DNA of 64,000 nt from an uncultured Lachnospiraceae bacterium. GTDB taxonomy: Bacteria > Bacillota > Clostridia > Lachnospirales > Lachnospiraceae. Shown here piece after piece: positions 1 through 10,379 of this stretch. The notes under the pieces were generated by a model that worked only from the letters and a program-made list of their open reading frames with translations, did not search any database and was not told the DNA's origin. The position numbers and the translations under genes are program-made. The stretch lies in assembly GCA_910585905.1 (NCBI GenBank), contig CAJUID010000001.1:186001-250000 (forward strand), in the 5' to 3' direction. The first letter of the stretch is position 1. Every line of letters starts with the position of its first letter.

Positions 1-86
1 AGTTCCTTTTCAATGATTTCAAAACTTTTTTTCTCTATCTCGTGCGGTCTCATTTCCTGAAACTGCAATGTCACATTATCTACCAC
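1..86 (-). CDS. cbiC: Cobalt-precorrin-8 methylmutase CbiC (N-terminal fragment, runs off the window)
   Basis: Only the first 28 codons are visible. They read VVDNVTLQFQEMRPHEIEKKSF and continue EIIEKEL, which matches the RPxEIExxSFxIIExEL opening of CbiC/CobH. That enzyme migrates a methyl group to give cobyrinate precursors. I chose the GTG at 86 because an AGGGAGGTGG ribosome binding site ends four bases upstream. An in-frame ATG at 104 overlaps the cbiP stop (TAATG) and is the alternative. It is the sixth visible gene of the cobalamin operon. Recognition rests on a short stretch plus strong context. Confidence 0.75.
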   Translation of the reverse strand, partial: MVDNVTLQFQEMRPHEIEKKSFEIIEKE

Positions 87-103
87 GCATCCACCTCCCT
101 GCA

Positions 104-1612
104 TTACCCCTCGATCCCCATAATCTGATATATCTTTTTTATGTCCAGATTTTCCCGCAGGACCCTGGCTAATTTGTCAAACTGCTGCCCCTTATATTCC
201 TGGTAAGCAAGCTTCTTTTCCTTCTCCTCCCCTTCCAACGCAATTCCTTTCTCCCTGCACAATAATGTCACAAAAGAGCTGCGGAACCCATCTTCCTCAA
301 AAATTCCATGGACATATGTCCCCATAACATTTCTCCGGCAGTCACCAGCTGCGCCGACATTCTCCCTGCCATCTGGAAAAATACTTTTTCCCATATGCAT
401 CTCATATCCGGTAATCCTCTGTTCCGATAACATCCCAAATCCACTGCCAAAGCTCCCGGCAGGTCCATCCACCCTGGATTTTGTCTTATCACGCCTAAAG
501 ACAGTTTTCATAGGAAACAGACCCATTCCCCGAATTGCGTCCTTACATTCCATACCGTCCATATCTTCAATACTATTCCCTAATATCTGATATCCCCCAC
601 AGATTCCAAAAATCAAGCTGCCCCTCTGATGGCATCTCAAAATGGCTGTTTCTAGGCCAACTGCACGCAGCCACCTTAAATCCTCTATCGTATTTTTAGT
701 CCCTGGCAAAAAAATAGCATCTGGCTGCCCTATCTGTGCTGCCCTGTCCACATATCGGACAGATACGGTATTCTCTAGGGCAAACGGATTAAAATCCGTA
801 AAATTCGAGATATGCGGCAGCCGGATTACCACAATATCCAAAATGCGCTCCAGCTCATCCAAGCTGCGTACCACAATTTTTTTATTCTGAAGGCTTTCAG
901 CTAGAGAGTCCTCCTCCTCAATATCAACATTGGCATACGGAACAACCCCCAGAATGCTTTTTCCACACCGCTCTTGAAGCATTTCAAGCCCTGGCTCTAA
1001 TATTTTTTTATCGCCGCGGAACTTATTAATAATCATTCCCTGAACCCTGTCCTGTTCCTCCTCATCCAAAAACATCAAAGTTCCAGCTAATTGTGCGAAA
1101 ACACCCCCGCGGTCAATATCCCCCACCAAAAGAACTGGTGCGTCCGCCATCTCAGCCATTCCCATATTAACAATATCGTTCTGTTTTAAGTTAATTTCCG
1201 CCGGGCTTCCGGCACCTTCAATTACAATGATGTCGTATTGTTCAGAAAGTTCCTTATACGCCTTTTCAATAACCGGAATATAATCCATCTTCTTCTTAAA
1301 ATATTCTGTCGCCTTCATATTTTTTACAACCCTGCCATTTATGATTACCTGGGAAACCATATCTGTCGTCGGCTTTAATAAAATAGGATTCATGCGGACA
1401 TCCGGCGCAATCCCACATGCCTCCGCCTGCACTGCCTGTGCCCTGCCCATCTCCAACTCATCCTCTGTTATATAAGCATTTAACGCCATATTTTGTGACT
1501 TAAATGGCGCTACGCGGTATCCGTCCTGCTTAAAAATGCGGCATAAGCCCGCTGTAATCAGGCTTTTCCCCACATTAGACATCGTCCCCTGTATCATAAT
1601 CGCTTTTGCCAT
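104..1612 (-). CDS. cbiP: Cobyric acid synthase CbiP/CobQ
   Basis: Glutamine-dependent amidation of adenosyl-cobyrinate a,c-diamide to adenosylcobyric acid in the cytoplasm. The start is MAKAIMIQGTMSNVGKSLIT, an N-terminal P-loop-like amidoligase site. A C-terminal class I glutamine amidotransferase domain shows the nucleophile in GICGGYQILG and a late HGIF histidine. At 502 residues it has the usual family length. The ATG at 1612 has a GGAGG site five to six bases upstream; a longer reading from 1642 lacks this. It overlaps the end of cobD by 38 nt, suggesting translational coupling, and is followed at once by cbiC. Confidence 0.95.
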   Translation of the reverse strand: MAKAIMIQGTMSNVGKSLITAGLCRIFKQDGYRVAPFKSQNMALNAYITEDELEMGRAQAVQAEACGIAPDVRMNPILLKPTTDMVSQVIINGRVVKNMKATEYFKKKMDYIPVIEKAYKELSEQYDIIVIEGAGSPAEINLKQNDIVNMGMAEMADAPVLLVGDIDRGGVFAQLAGTLMFLDEEEQDRVQGMIINKFRGDKKILEPGLEMLQERCGKSILGVVPYANVDIEEEDSLAESLQNKKIVVRSLDELERILDIVVIRLPHISNFTDFNPFALENTVSVRYVDRAAQIGQPDAIFLPGTKNTIEDLRWLRAVGLETAILRCHQRGSLIFGICGGYQILGNSIEDMDGMECKDAIRGMGLFPMKTVFRRDKTKSRVDGPAGSFGSGFGMLSEQRITGYEMHMGKSIFPDGRENVGAAGDCRRNVMGTYVHGIFEEDGFRSSFVTLLCREKGIALEGEEKEKKLAYQEYKGQQFDKLARVLRENLDIKKIYQIMGIEG

Positions 1613-2675
1613 ATATTCCTCCATCTCCACGCAATAATTCACGCCATCTGCGGATTAACACCTCATTTTCCCCATGCGTCCTAACCGCAATGCGGAAATA
1701 TCCTTCGGACAGATTTCTAAAATCCCCACATGAGCGAATTAATATCTTCTTTTCCAACAACCGCTCCTTCAAGTCCCTGCATCCAGTAAAAAAAAGAAAG
1801 TTTCCTTTCGAAGGATAAATTTTCTTCACAAGACTATTCAGAAGCTCCTTTTTCAGATATTCCTTTTCTCGTTCCATAAGTTTATAGGTTTCCGCTAGAT
1901 AACTATCACACTGCAAAGCCGCTACCGCTGCCATCTGCGCCGGGATTGAGGTATTCCACGGCTGCAGGACACTTCTGATTCCCTCCAACAGATTTTTGTC
2001 AGCGCTGCAAATATACCCCATCCTAAGCCCCGGCATACCATATATCTTCGTAAAGGCGCGCAAAACCACAAGATGTGGATACTCCTCTAACTCCCGTATC
2101 ATGGAATACTTTTTTTCCCAACCTGCTCCTAAAAAAGGTAAAAAGCACTCATCTATGCATAAATATGTGCCTGCCGCCTCACATTTCATAGCAATCTTTT
2201 GCAGCAAACTTTTTTCCACAACACAACCTGTTGGATTATTCGGATTGCACAGAAAAATAATGTCCTCTTCCCCCTGTACGGATTCTGCAAATACTTCTGG
2301 TACAGCAAAATCATCTTCCTCACATAAATCCCAAAATACAAGTTCTGCCCCCACACTTTCCAGTGCCCTTTCATATTCCTGAAAAGAAGGGGCGGCCATC
2401 TTTCCTCTGTGTGGGCGCAAAAACTGGCATAATCCATAAATTAACTCAGCAGCACCATTTCCAAGTGAGATTTGTTCCTTTTGTATCTCTTCTTTTTCAG
2501 CTAGTGCCTGACAAAGCGCCTCCCCTTGATAATCCGGGTAGTGTGACGCAGAGAGCAGGATGCCCTCGTTCGCCGCCCTAATACATTCCGGCGGCATCCC
2601 CAATGGATTCACGTTTATTGAAAAATCATATTCTACAGCATTCCGATAGATATCCCCGCCATGTAAATATTGCAT
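1575..2675 (-). CDS. cobD: Threonine-phosphate decarboxylase CobD (PLP enzyme)
   Basis: Predicted to make (R)-1-amino-2-propanol phosphate, the linker between corrin ring and nucleotide loop. It has the fold-type I PLP layout: the LHGGDIYRN opening typical of CobD, CNPNNPTG around residue 145, the IDECF aspartate, and the Schiff-base lysine in FTKIYGMPGLRMGY. It is about 366 residues long. HisC is a close relative, but the LHGGDIY start and the place in a cob operon favour CobD. The start was set at the ATG at 2675 behind GAGGG; an ATG at 2687 is possible but sits too close to its GGAGAG. Confidence 0.88.
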   Translation of the reverse strand: MQYLHGGDIYRNAVEYDFSINVNPLGMPPECIRAANEGILLSASHYPDYQGEALCQALAEKEEIQKEQISLGNGAAELIYGLCQFLRPHRGKMAAPSFQEYERALESVGAELVFWDLCEEDDFAVPEVFAESVQGEEDIIFLCNPNNPTGCVVEKSLLQKIAMKCEAAGTYLCIDECFLPFLGAGWEKKYSMIRELEEYPHLVVLRAFTKIYGMPGLRMGYICSADKNLLEGIRSVLQPWNTSIPAQMAAVAALQCDSYLAETYKLMEREKEYLKKELLNSLVKKIYPSKGNFLFFTGCRDLKERLLEKKILIRSCGDFRNLSEGYFRIAVRTHGENEVLIRRWRELLRGDGGIYGKSDYDTGDDV

Positions 2676-2708
2676 ATCATCCCTCATCTCTCCTATTTAA
2701 GCTTGCCC

Positions 2709-3692
2709 TCAGCCAACGGAGAGCAAAACCATTGCTACAATTCCAATCCCTAATATGAGAAATGATACCCCATAAAGCAGCCTGTTGGCAAGCCTAATAT
2801 CTTCTACCTCAATACTTCTCAGTGCATCCCCGATCAATGGCTTACGGTACAGCTTTCCAAAATAATAGGCATCCCCTGCCAATTGAATGGAAAGCGCCCC
2901 CGCACAGACTGCCTCAGTCTGCGCAGAATTTGGGCTTGCATGGTTATATCGATCCCTTCTAAATACCTTAACTGCATTTTTCCAATTGAAGCGGCAAAAA
3001 AAACTTACTATTATCATCCCAATCGCCGTTACCCTTGACGGGATAAAATTCAAAACATCGTCAAGCCTAGCCGCGGCTCTTCCAAAATAAAAATATCGGT
3101 CATTTTTATATCCTATCATAGAATCCATCGTATTGACAGCCTTGTAGAAAAAGCCTCCTGCCCCGCCAAAAAGAAATAAAAAAAGCAGTGGCGCGATTAC
3201 ACCGTCTGATGTATTTTCCGCAATCGTCTCTACTGTCGCCTTGATTATTCCCTCTTTATTCAGATTTTTAGTATCCCTGCCGACAATCATAGAAACTGCA
3301 TAGCGCGATTTTTCTAAATCACCTGTTTTCAAAGCTGCATAAACTTTCATGCTCTCTGTTTTGAGTGATTTCATAGCAAGAAGCTGATAACACATAAATG
3401 TTTCTATGACAAAGCGCAGCCATGGATGGACACTCTGTGCCACTATAAAAATAAGAACTGGGATTCCTGTCGAGAGAATTAGTACAATAATAACCAAAAT
3501 AATCCCGGCTCCCTGCTTTTTTCTCCGATCCTCCTCCTCTCCAGACTGGATAGAAAGGGCATTCCATAAAAACTGTTCCGTTTTATGGATTATGGTGCCA
3601 ACTAGCCGAACCGGGTGATACAGCCAATACGGATCCCCAAATAAAATGTCCATCAAAAAAGCAATACTAATCATCCAAATTCTTTCTGTCAT
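2709..3692 (-). CDS. cbiB: Adenosylcobinamide-phosphate synthase CbiB
   Basis: Integral membrane enzyme that joins aminopropanol phosphate (made by CobD) to cobyric acid (made by CbiP), so its two substrates come from the next two genes. The N-terminus shows the family signature MDILFGDPYWLYHPVRLVG, with AENTSDGVIAPL in the middle and FNFIPSR-like text at the fourth segment (LNFIPSRVTAIGMI). Several hydrophobic segments are evident, at about residues 6-20, 64-90, 165-180 and 295-320. The ATG at 3692 follows GGAG by six bases; the ATG at 3704 is poorer. Length about 327 aa is normal. Confidence 0.93.
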   Translation of the reverse strand: MTERIWMISIAFLMDILFGDPYWLYHPVRLVGTIIHKTEQFLWNALSIQSGEEEDRRKKQGAGIILVIIVLILSTGIPVLIFIVAQSVHPWLRFVIETFMCYQLLAMKSLKTESMKVYAALKTGDLEKSRYAVSMIVGRDTKNLNKEGIIKATVETIAENTSDGVIAPLLFLFLFGGAGGFFYKAVNTMDSMIGYKNDRYFYFGRAAARLDDVLNFIPSRVTAIGMIIVSFFCRFNWKNAVKVFRRDRYNHASPNSAQTEAVCAGALSIQLAGDAYYFGKLYRKPLIGDALRSIEVEDIRLANRLLYGVSFLILGIGIVAMVLLSVG

Positions 3693-3734
3693 ATCTATCT
3701 CCATTTTCCAAACCGCCCAGATTGCCGAACCATC

Positions 3735-4319
3735 TTAAAATAATTTCTTTATATTTTCCAAGTAAAAATTACTGTCACTTTCCTCCCATAATACCTCGGC
3801 CTCATATCCCGCCCCATTTTCTACCTGCCAATTATAATAATCCCCATGCGGCCTAGAATAGCCATCCAATAATGCCATTATCGTCCCGCCATGAACGACA
3901 AATGCAATATCCTCCTGATGCCGTCTTTCCCTTTTCATAATCTTTTCCAATCCTTGTAAGCACCTTTTTTGAAATACCTCCCGATCTTCCCCACCCGGAA
4001 AACCACTTTTCCCCATACTGTCAATAAATCTCTGGTAATCTGGATTACCATTTAATTCCTCATAATTCCGATACTCAAATATGCCAAAATCACACTCTGC
4101 AAACTCTTCTACAATCTCAAGCTGTTTCTTCGGATAGCATATTTGCGCTGTTTCAACACACCTTTTTCTGGGGCTTGAATATACTCTGGCCACTGGCGGC
4201 ATTCTCCTAGACTGAAGCTCCTTCTTCTCTTCTGGAAGAAGCGGTTCATCTGTAACTCCAACATAGCGGTGTTCTCTGTTCCCTTTTGTCGCACCATGGC
4301 GAATCATATAAATCTTCAT
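3735..4319 (-). CDS. Histidine phosphatase family protein, probable alpha-ribazole phosphatase (CobC-like)
   Basis: Phosphoglycerate-mutase-like phosphatase of 194 aa. The catalytic RHG is in MKIYMIRHGATKGNREHRYVG, a second motif is YSSPRKRCVETAQI, and the second catalytic histidine lies in AFVVHGGTIMALL near residue 145. In a cobalamin operon the expected role is dephosphorylation of alpha-ribazole-5'-phosphate or of cobalamin phosphate at the nucleotide-loop stage. The superfamily is broad, so the substrate comes from context, not from residues I can point to. It lies 21 nt after the cobU-like gene and about 40 nt before cbiB. Confidence 0.8.
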   Translation of the reverse strand: MKIYMIRHGATKGNREHRYVGVTDEPLLPEEKKELQSRRMPPVARVYSSPRKRCVETAQICYPKKQLEIVEEFAECDFGIFEYRNYEELNGNPDYQRFIDSMGKSGFPGGEDREVFQKRCLQGLEKIMKRERRHQEDIAFVVHGGTIMALLDGYSRPHGDYYNWQVENGAGYEAEVLWEESDSNFYLENIKKLF

Positions 4320-4340
4320 AATAGATAGCCTCTATATAAA

Positions 4341-4670
4341 TTATTTAATGCGTTTTCCTACCCCGCAGACAACACGAATTACCTGCGTCGCTTCCTTGGC
4401 AAAAAAACAATTTACCCTGCCGACTGCCTCCCGGTACGAACGCTCAAATGCCTCTATCGGAACCAGCCCATATCCAACTTCATCACTAATAATAATTAAC
4501 TTGTCCTGCCCCTTAAAGGCTCTTTTTGCCTCCTCTAATGGGTCTTTTTGTTCCAGCAATTGCTGCCTTACTCTCTCATGGTACTGATTCCATATCTCAT
4601 ACTCCCCATCAAAATGTTCTTTTGCATATTCTGTCTTCCCCTGATATGCCCCGCCAATAATTAATATCAT
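4341..4670 (-). CDS. Short CobU-like adenosylcobinamide kinase/guanylyltransferase protein
   Basis: First gene of the visible cobalamin operon. The 109-aa product begins MILIIGGAYQGKTEYA, a P-loop in the CobU position. It ends with SDEVGYGLVPIEAFERSYREAVGRVN and VVCGVGKRIK, matching the C-terminal third of CobU (NEVGxGIVP...GRVN...VxG). Classical CobU is about 180 aa. The middle part, which in CobU carries the guanylylated histidine, is shortened here to a charged stretch (QYHERVRQQLLEQKDP). Kinase activity is plausible and guanylyl transfer doubtful. The ATG at 4670 has GGGGAG five bases upstream. No cobalamin riboswitch or clear promoter is visible in front. Confidence 0.75.
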   Translation of the reverse strand: MILIIGGAYQGKTEYAKEHFDGEYEIWNQYHERVRQQLLEQKDPLEEAKRAFKGQDKLIIISDEVGYGLVPIEAFERSYREAVGRVNCFFAKEATQVIRVVCGVGKRIK

Positions 4671-4736
4671 TTTTCTCCCCATCTCTGCACTGCCTTCTGC
4701 GCATTCCTTTCTTCCAACAACTCATCCCCTGCACCT

Positions 4737-4783
4737 AAAAAGGCCCTGCCAAATTGTAGGCAACAATTTGGTAAGACCCTTTT
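4737..4783 (-). terminator. Intrinsic terminator after the chemoreceptor gene
   Basis: Read on the minus strand: AAGGGTCTTACCAAATTGT, loop TGCC, ACAATTTGG, C, AGGGCC, then TTTTT. The long near-perfect stem plus T-run sits 16 nt after the chemoreceptor stop and separates it from the cob operon. Confidence 0.85.
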
Positions 4784-4798
4784 GCTGGTACTTTGTTA

Positions 4799-6598
4799 TT
4801 ATACCGAAAATCTGCTGATTTTCTGTGCCAGATCATCATTCAAGTCCACTAATTCCTGTAGATTTGACTTATTATCCTCAATATTCTCATGCAGAATATT
4901 CATGCTGGCACTCGTCTCCTGTGCTCCCGCAGCACTTTGCTCAATAACGCTTGCCAGGCTGTTAACACTATCCGCAACTACAGTCTTTAATTCATCAAGC
5001 CGTCCAGTCTGGACGCCAAGGTCTTCGGAGACCCCTTCCACAGTCTGGATTTCCTGGTATAGACTCTCAAATGCATCTCTCGTCTCCTTCAGCCTCTTCA
5101 TCTGCTCCTGTACATTCTGTGATACATCCTGCATCTTATCAACAGATGACTCTGAATTCGTAATAAGCTGCTGCACCGACTTTTCAATTTCAGACGCACT
5201 CTCGTTACTTTCATCGGCAAGCTTACGGATTTCCTCTGCTACTACAGCAAAACCTTTGCCCTGCTCTCCTGCCCTTGCCGCCTCTATACTTGCATTTAAA
5301 GATAACAGACTGGTTTGCTCTGCAATTCCGGTAATCACGCTGATTGCCTGCTGAATATCCCCGACGGACTGATTTGTTTTCTGTGTCTGGTCATTGACAA
5401 AAGAAATCGCATGATTTGTCTTATCTGATATCTTAACTAACTGCTCTACATTACTTACTGCCCCTCCAGAGTAATCCATCATAGAACCGATTGCCTTCTC
5501 CAGCCTGATTACTGCATCCTTTTCCTTGTCTATCACATGTTCTAAGTCTTTTACCTTGTTGCTGACAACTTCCGTATCGGATGCCTGATTTGTAGCGCCC
5601 TCTGCAATCTCCTCTACTGCAGTGCTAATGTTTCCAATACTCTCAGCCGCTTTTGCAAAACTCTCATTAAAATTCTGGTTATCTGTTTGAAGCTGGTTTG
5701 CCAAAATTCCGATCCCGCCAACCATATCATGCAAAGAATTTTTCACTTCCAACATCTGTTTTGTAATGCTTCCAATCTCATCTTTACGCTTTAAAAGCTT
5801 TGAATCAATATCAAAACGTAAATCTCCGGCAGCAATTTTTCCAAGCGCACTCTCCAGCATCTTAATTGGCTTTGCAATTCTCTTACCAAATTTCGCAGCA
5901 GCTAAACCGGCGAAAAACAGAATAACTACGGAAATAATCAGCATTAAGGCAACCATCTTTTTAAAGGTATCATTTAAAAGCTTCTCTTCCTCAGCCATTG
6001 CTTTCTGCATATCATCCACATAATTTCCAGTAGCCACTACCCAGCCCCACGGCTTAAACTCTTCAGAATAGGCAAGTTTTTCTGCGACTGTTTTTCCATC
6101 TGACTTTGTAAACCAGAAGGAACTAAAACCACCGCCGCTCTGACCAGCCTTAACAATTTCCTGGGTAACCATAACACCCTTTTTATCCTGCATATCGCGG
6201 CGGTTTGTCCCCTCCTGCTCCGTCAGGATCGGATGTACAATAAGTGTATAATCTGTTGCATCAATCCACAGATAGCCACTGCCGTCTTCCCTGTACCGCA
6301 TAGAACGAATTGCCTCTTTCGCCATGCTTTTTGCCTGGTCTTCTGTACAAACCCCTGACTGGGCTTTGTCATAATATCCCTGCAGCATTGTAATACAAGA
6401 CTCTACCTGCGACTTAATCTCCGACCGATAGCCATCATTCATCGCATCCTTGTAACTGTTAATGCTGACAGTGGACAACTGCTTTGCCTCATAGAGACAA
6501 AACACCCCGTAAGTCACTCCAATAATGACGACAATAAGATCGACAATTATCATAATGACCCATTTCAAACTATGTACGTTACTTTTTCCTTTAGCCAA
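4799..6598 (-). CDS. Methyl-accepting chemotaxis protein with extracellular Cache domain
   Basis: Transmembrane chemoreceptor of 599 aa. TM1 is at about residues 12-34. An extracellular single-Cache-type domain spans roughly 40-205 (motifs [19 protein letters not shown] and [15 protein letters not shown]). TM2 is at about 215-235, followed by HAMP to about 290 and a cytoplasmic signalling domain whose hairpin tip reads [20 protein letters not shown]. It would sense a small extracellular ligand and act on CheA. The start is TTG behind AAAGGGGAT. No other chemotaxis gene lies nearby, so it is an orphan receptor. Single transcription unit between its own promoter and terminator. Confidence 0.93.
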   Translation of the reverse strand: MAKGKSNVHSLKWVIMIIVDLIVVIIGVTYGVFCLYEAKQLSTVSINSYKDAMNDGYRSEIKSQVESCITMLQGYYDKAQSGVCTEDQAKSMAKEAIRSMRYREDGSGYLWIDATDYTLIVHPILTEQEGTNRRDMQDKKGVMVTQEIVKAGQSGGGFSSFWFTKSDGKTVAEKLAYSEEFKPWGWVVATGNYVDDMQKAMAEEEKLLNDTFKKMVALMLIISVVILFFAGLAAAKFGKRIAKPIKMLESALGKIAAGDLRFDIDSKLLKRKDEIGSITKQMLEVKNSLHDMVGGIGILANQLQTDNQNFNESFAKAAESIGNISTAVEEIAEGATNQASDTEVVSNKVKDLEHVIDKEKDAVIRLEKAIGSMMDYSGGAVSNVEQLVKISDKTNHAISFVNDQTQKTNQSVGDIQQAISVITGIAEQTSLLSLNASIEAARAGEQGKGFAVVAEEIRKLADESNESASEIEKSVQQLITNSESSVDKMQDVSQNVQEQMKRLKETRDAFESLYQEIQTVEGVSEDLGVQTGRLDELKTVVADSVNSLASVIEQSAAGAQETSASMNILHENIEDNKSNLQELVDLNDDLAQKISRFSV

Positions 6599-6687
6599 TA
6601 CTAATCCCCTTTCTTTTTCATTTCACTTTTCGTCCGTATTGAACCTGAACAAAAAAACTCCTGTTACTTTTAAACTCTGTATGTTAT

Positions 6688-6716
6688 AGTATACTGCAAA
6701 TTCTACGCATCATCAA
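6688..6716 (-). promoter_or_regulatory. Candidate sigma-A promoter of the chemoreceptor gene
   Basis: Minus strand TTGATG, 17 bases, TATACT, about 90 nt upstream of the TTG start. Found by eye. Confidence 0.55.
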
Positions 6717-6801
6717 GGAATATTTGCAATGCATTTTTTTAAATGACAATGATTGATAAAATCAATCCCCCTAAAGATAGAACAAAATAGAACATATGTA
6801 C

Positions 6802-6830
6802 TTGTCATATCCTTGATTTCATGTTAAGAT
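6802..6830 (+). promoter_or_regulatory. Candidate sigma-A promoter of uvrA
   Basis: TTGTCA, 17 bases, TAAGAT, about 45 nt before the uvrA ATG. I see no LexA-type (SOS) box beside it. Confidence 0.55.
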
Positions 6831-6874
6831 AAGAGACAAGCTTTCAAGTAAAATCAGAAAGGATAGGTAGTCTA

Positions 6875-9739
6875 ATGAGCAAGCATGAAGAAGCGAAAAA
6901 ATATATCCGCATCCGTGGGGCCAAAGAACATAACTTAAAAAATGTTAATCTGGATATTCCACGTGAATCATTTGTTGTTTTAACTGGTTTAAGCGGTTCT
7001 GGAAAATCTTCCCTCGCCTTTGACACAATCTACGCCGAAGGACAGAGGCGTTATATGGAGTCCCTATCATCCTATGCCAGAATGTTTTTGGGACGTATGG
7101 AGAAGCCAGATGTCGAATCCATTGAAGGATTGTCGCCAGCCATTTCCATTGACCAGAAATCTACAAACCGCAATCCCCGTTCCACAGTAGGTACCGTTAC
7201 AGAAATTTACGACTATTACCGCTTGCTCTTTGCCCGGATTGGCATTCCACACTGCCCAAAATGCGGCAAAGAAATTAAGAAACAGACTGTAGACCAGATG
7301 GTAGATGAGATCATGACCTATGAAGAAGGTACAAAGCTTCAGCTTCTCGCCCCTGTTGTCCGCGGACGCAAGGGGGAACATGCCAAAGTCTTTGAATCTG
7401 CCAGAAAGAACGGCTATGTCCGCGTTGTGGTAGACGGACATTTGTATGAACTATCCGAAGAAATAAAACTAGAAAAAAATAAAAAGCACAATATAGATAT
7501 TATGGTAGACCGCCTTGTTGTCCGTGACGGCATCCAGAAGCGGCTATCCGATTCCATTGAAAATGTATTGAAACTATCTGACGGGCTGATGACTGTGGAT
7601 ATCCCACAGAAGGGGGAGATAAAATTCAGCCAGAGTTTTTCTTGCCCTGACTGCGGCATTAGCATTGATGAGATCGAACCTAGAAACTTTTCCTTCAATA
7701 ATCCGTTTGGTGCATGTGAAGCCTGCCATGGCCTTGGCTTTAGCATGGAATTTACCGAGGAACTGATTGTGCCGGACCCATCTCTAAGCATCCCAGAAGG
7801 AGCACTTGCCGTACCAGGCTGGCAGTCTGCCACAAACTCTTCCAGCTATGGCCGTTCTATTCTTGATGCTATGGCGGGAGAATATGGTTTTGATCTAAAT
7901 GTACCATACCAGGAACTATCTGACCAGGCAAAACAGCTTATTATGCATGGCACAGACGGCAAAACTGTCCGTGTAAAATATACAGGGCAGCGCGGAACAG
8001 GTGTCTATGATATTCCTTTTGAGGGCGTCATCCACAATGTCGAAAGGCGTTACCGGGAAACTGCCTCAGACACTGTAAAAAAAGAATACGAATCCTTTAT
8101 GAAGATTATCCCTTGCAAGAGCTGTAAGGGAAAGCGCCTGAAACCCGGCGCACTCGCTGTAACAGTGGGGGACAAAAATATTGCAGAGGTAACTGAGCTT
8201 GCAATTTGCGATCTGGTGAGCTATATGAATGAACTACAGCTTACAAAGCGCCAGCTAGCCATCGGCGAACTGGTACTGCGGGAAATCCATGCACGCCTTG
8301 GATTTTTAATGGATGTAGGGCTTGGATATCTCTCCCTTGCCAGAAATGCCGGCTCTTTATCCGGCGGCGAAGCACAGCGTATCCGGCTCGCGACACAGAT
8401 TGGCTCTGGCCTTGTCGGTGTTGCCTATATCCTTGATGAGCCAAGTATTGGCCTGCACCAGCGCGATAATGACAAGCTGCTGAATACGCTAATACGCCTT
8501 AAAAATCTCGGTAATACTTTGATCGTGGTGGAACATGACGAAGACACTATGATTGCAGCAGACCATATTGTCGATGTTGGGCCTGGCGCCGGCATCCATG
8601 GCGGAGAAATCGTTGCAGAAGGTACTGCGGAAGAAATTATGGCAAATGAAAATTCAATTACCGGAGCTTACCTTAGCGGGCGCATCCGCATTCCAACACC
8701 TGAAAAACGGCGGGAGCCTTCCGGTTTTATCACTGTCAAAGGTGCCGCAGAAAATAACTTGAAAAATATTAATGTTGATTTCCCGCTTGGTATTATGACA
8801 TGTGTAACTGGTGTTTCTGGCTCCGGTAAAAGTTCCCTGGTCAATGAGATTTTATATAAGAACCTTGCAAGAAACTTAAACCGAGCTCGCTGCATTCCGG
8901 GAAAGCACAAAGGAATCACTGGTTTGGAACAGCTTGATAAAGTAATTGCCATTGACCAGTCACCAATCGGAAGAACCCCGCGCTCAAATCCCGCCACTTA
9001 CACTGGTGTCTTTGATCTTATCCGCGACCTCTTTGCCGCTACGCCAGATGCCAAGGCAAAAGGCTATAAAAAAGGGCGATTTAGCTTTAATGCCAAAGGC
9101 GGGCGTTGTGAAGCGTGCAGCGGAGACGGCATCAACAAAATTGAGATGAACTTCCTGCCGGATATCTATATCCCATGTGAGGTATGTCATGGGAAACGCT
9201 ATAACCGCGAAACGCTTGATGTCAAATATAAGGGCAAAACCATTGCGGATGTGCTGGATATGACGGTAGAAGAAGCTGTCCACTTTTTTGATCCTCTCCC
9301 AAAAATCAAACGCAAGATTGAGACACTACATGATGTAGGGCTTTCTTATATTAAACTGGGACAACCTTCCACCACTCTATCCGGCGGCGAGGCACAGCGG
9401 ATTAAATTGGCAACAGAGCTTAGCAAACGCAGCACCGGAAAGACCATCTACATTTTAGATGAGCCGACTACCGGACTCCATTTTGCCGATGTCCACAAGC
9501 TGATTGACATCCTGCACCGCCTGACGGAAGGCGGCAATACTGTAGTAGTGATTGAGCACAATCTGGACGTGATTAAAACAGCGGATTATATTATTGATAT
9601 TGGTCCAGAAGGCGGCGACCGCGGCGGCACAGTAGTTGCATCCGGCACCCCGGAGGAAATTATGGACTGCAAAGAATCCTATACCGGAATCTATATCAAA
9701 AAAATATTAGAGAAAGATAAGGAACGCGATGAACAGTAG
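6875..9739 (+). CDS. uvrA: Excinuclease ABC subunit A (UvrA)
   Basis: DNA-damage recognition ATPase of nucleotide excision repair. It has 954 aa, the normal length plus a short charged tail. It shows two ABC modules: Walker [15 protein letters not shown] (about 34-47) and [14 protein letters not shown] (about 645), signatures [14 protein letters not shown] and [14 protein letters not shown], and Walker [11 protein letters not shown] and [10 protein letters not shown]. Zinc-finger cysteine pairs are CPKCG near 125, CPDCG...CEACHG near 255-285, and CEACSGDG...CEVCHGK near 745-775. ATG behind AAAGGATAGG. It overlaps the next gene by 11 nt. uvrB is not in the window. Confidence 0.98.
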   Translation: MSKHEEAKKYIRIRGAKEHNLKNVNLDIPRESFVVLTGLSGSGKSSLAFDTIYAEGQRRYMESLSSYARMFLGRMEKPDVESIEGLSPAISIDQKSTNRNPRSTVGTVTEIYDYYRLLFARIGIPHCPKCGKEIKKQTVDQMVDEIMTYEEGTKLQLLAPVVRGRKGEHAKVFESARKNGYVRVVVDGHLYELSEEIKLEKNKKHNIDIMVDRLVVRDGIQKRLSDSIENVLKLSDGLMTVDIPQKGEIKFSQSFSCPDCGISIDEIEPRNFSFNNPFGACEACHGLGFSMEFTEELIVPDPSLSIPEGALAVPGWQSATNSSSYGRSILDAMAGEYGFDLNVPYQELSDQAKQLIMHGTDGKTVRVKYTGQRGTGVYDIPFEGVIHNVERRYRETASDTVKKEYESFMKIIPCKSCKGKRLKPGALAVTVGDKNIAEVTELAICDLVSYMNELQLTKRQLAIGELVLREIHARLGFLMDVGLGYLSLARNAGSLSGGEAQRIRLATQIGSGLVGVAYILDEPSIGLHQRDNDKLLNTLIRLKNLGNTLIVVEHDEDTMIAADHIVDVGPGAGIHGGEIVAEGTAEEIMANENSITGAYLSGRIRIPTPEKRREPSGFITVKGAAENNLKNINVDFPLGIMTCVTGVSGSGKSSLVNEILYKNLARNLNRARCIPGKHKGITGLEQLDKVIAIDQSPIGRTPRSNPATYTGVFDLIRDLFAATPDAKAKGYKKGRFSFNAKGGRCEACSGDGINKIEMNFLPDIYIPCEVCHGKRYNRETLDVKYKGKTIADVLDMTVEEAVHFFDPLPKIKRKIETLHDVGLSYIKLGQPSTTLSGGEAQRIKLATELSKRSTGKTIYILDEPTTGLHFADVHKLIDILHRLTEGGNTVVVIEHNLDVIKTADYIIDIGPEGGDRGGTVVASGTPEEIMDCKESYTGIYIKKILEKDKERDEQ

Positions 9740-10325
9740 AAAATACTCTTTTTTTGCAATGCTAGCCCGCATGAAATATATTGAGCGCTGGGCACTGATG
9801 CGCAATTCTGTCAAAGAAAATATTAGCGAGCATTCTCTTGAGACCTCCATGATTGCCCATGCTTTGGCTCTGCTCGGCAACAAACGGCTGCACAAAGACT
9901 ACAAGCCGGAGCATGTGGCTCTGCTTGGCATCTATCATGACTGCACAGAAATTATTACTGGAGATATGCCAACTCCTATCAAATATGAGAATAATGAGAT
10001 TCAGTCGGCCTACAAACAGATTGAAAAAACAGCAGCTTTCCGCCTGTTAAATATGCTGCCGGACGACCTGCGCACAGAATATGAACCTTATTTTCTGGAG
10101 ACACCAAGCGATAAGGAAGCCCGTCGGCTTGTCAAAGCGGCAGATAAGATATCCGCACTGATAAAATGTACCGAAGAGGGAAAAGCCGGAAACCAGGAAT
10201 TCCGCAGTGCAGAACTTAGTATCAAAAATGCGATAAAGGAACTAAATTGTCCAGAAGCTAATATTTTTATGGAAGAATTCTTCCCAATGTACCAGATGAC
10301 TTTGGATGAACTCAATTCCTTTTGA
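9729..10325 (+). CDS. HD-domain 5'-deoxynucleotidase (YfbR-like)
   Basis: 198-aa metal-dependent phosphohydrolase. The metal ligands are visible: an early histidine in the [21 protein letters not shown] segment, the HD pair in [18 protein letters not shown], and a late aspartate in [11 protein letters not shown]. The RW..MR...ENxxEHS pattern is that of YfbR-type 5'-deoxynucleotidases, which dephosphorylate deoxynucleoside monophosphates. It starts inside the uvrA 3' end (11-nt overlap, AAGGAACGCG upstream), so it is probably translated with uvrA. A nucleotide clean-up role next to excision repair is inference. Confidence 0.85.
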   Translation: MNSRKYSFFAMLARMKYIERWALMRNSVKENISEHSLETSMIAHALALLGNKRLHKDYKPEHVALLGIYHDCTEIITGDMPTPIKYENNEIQSAYKQIEKTAAFRLLNMLPDDLRTEYEPYFLETPSDKEARRLVKAADKISALIKCTEEGKAGNQEFRSAELSIKNAIKELNCPEANIFMEEFFPMYQMTLDELNSF

Positions 10326-10331
10326 CAGCAT

Positions 10332-10374
10332 AAAAGCGTGTTTGGATACTTACCTAATATCCAAACACGCTTTT
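10332..10374. terminator. Bidirectional intrinsic terminator
   Basis: A perfect 17-bp stem, AAAAGCGTGTTTGGATA, a 9-nt loop, then its exact complement ending in TTTT on both strands. It lies between the convergent ends of the HD gene (+) and the ABC ATPase gene (-) and can serve both. Confidence 0.9.
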
Positions 10375-10379
10375 GTTAA

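Noticed and set aside
4671..4736. Cobalamin riboswitch before the cob operon
   Set aside because: Only about 65 nt lie between the chemoreceptor terminator and cobU, and none of the conserved B12-box text is present.
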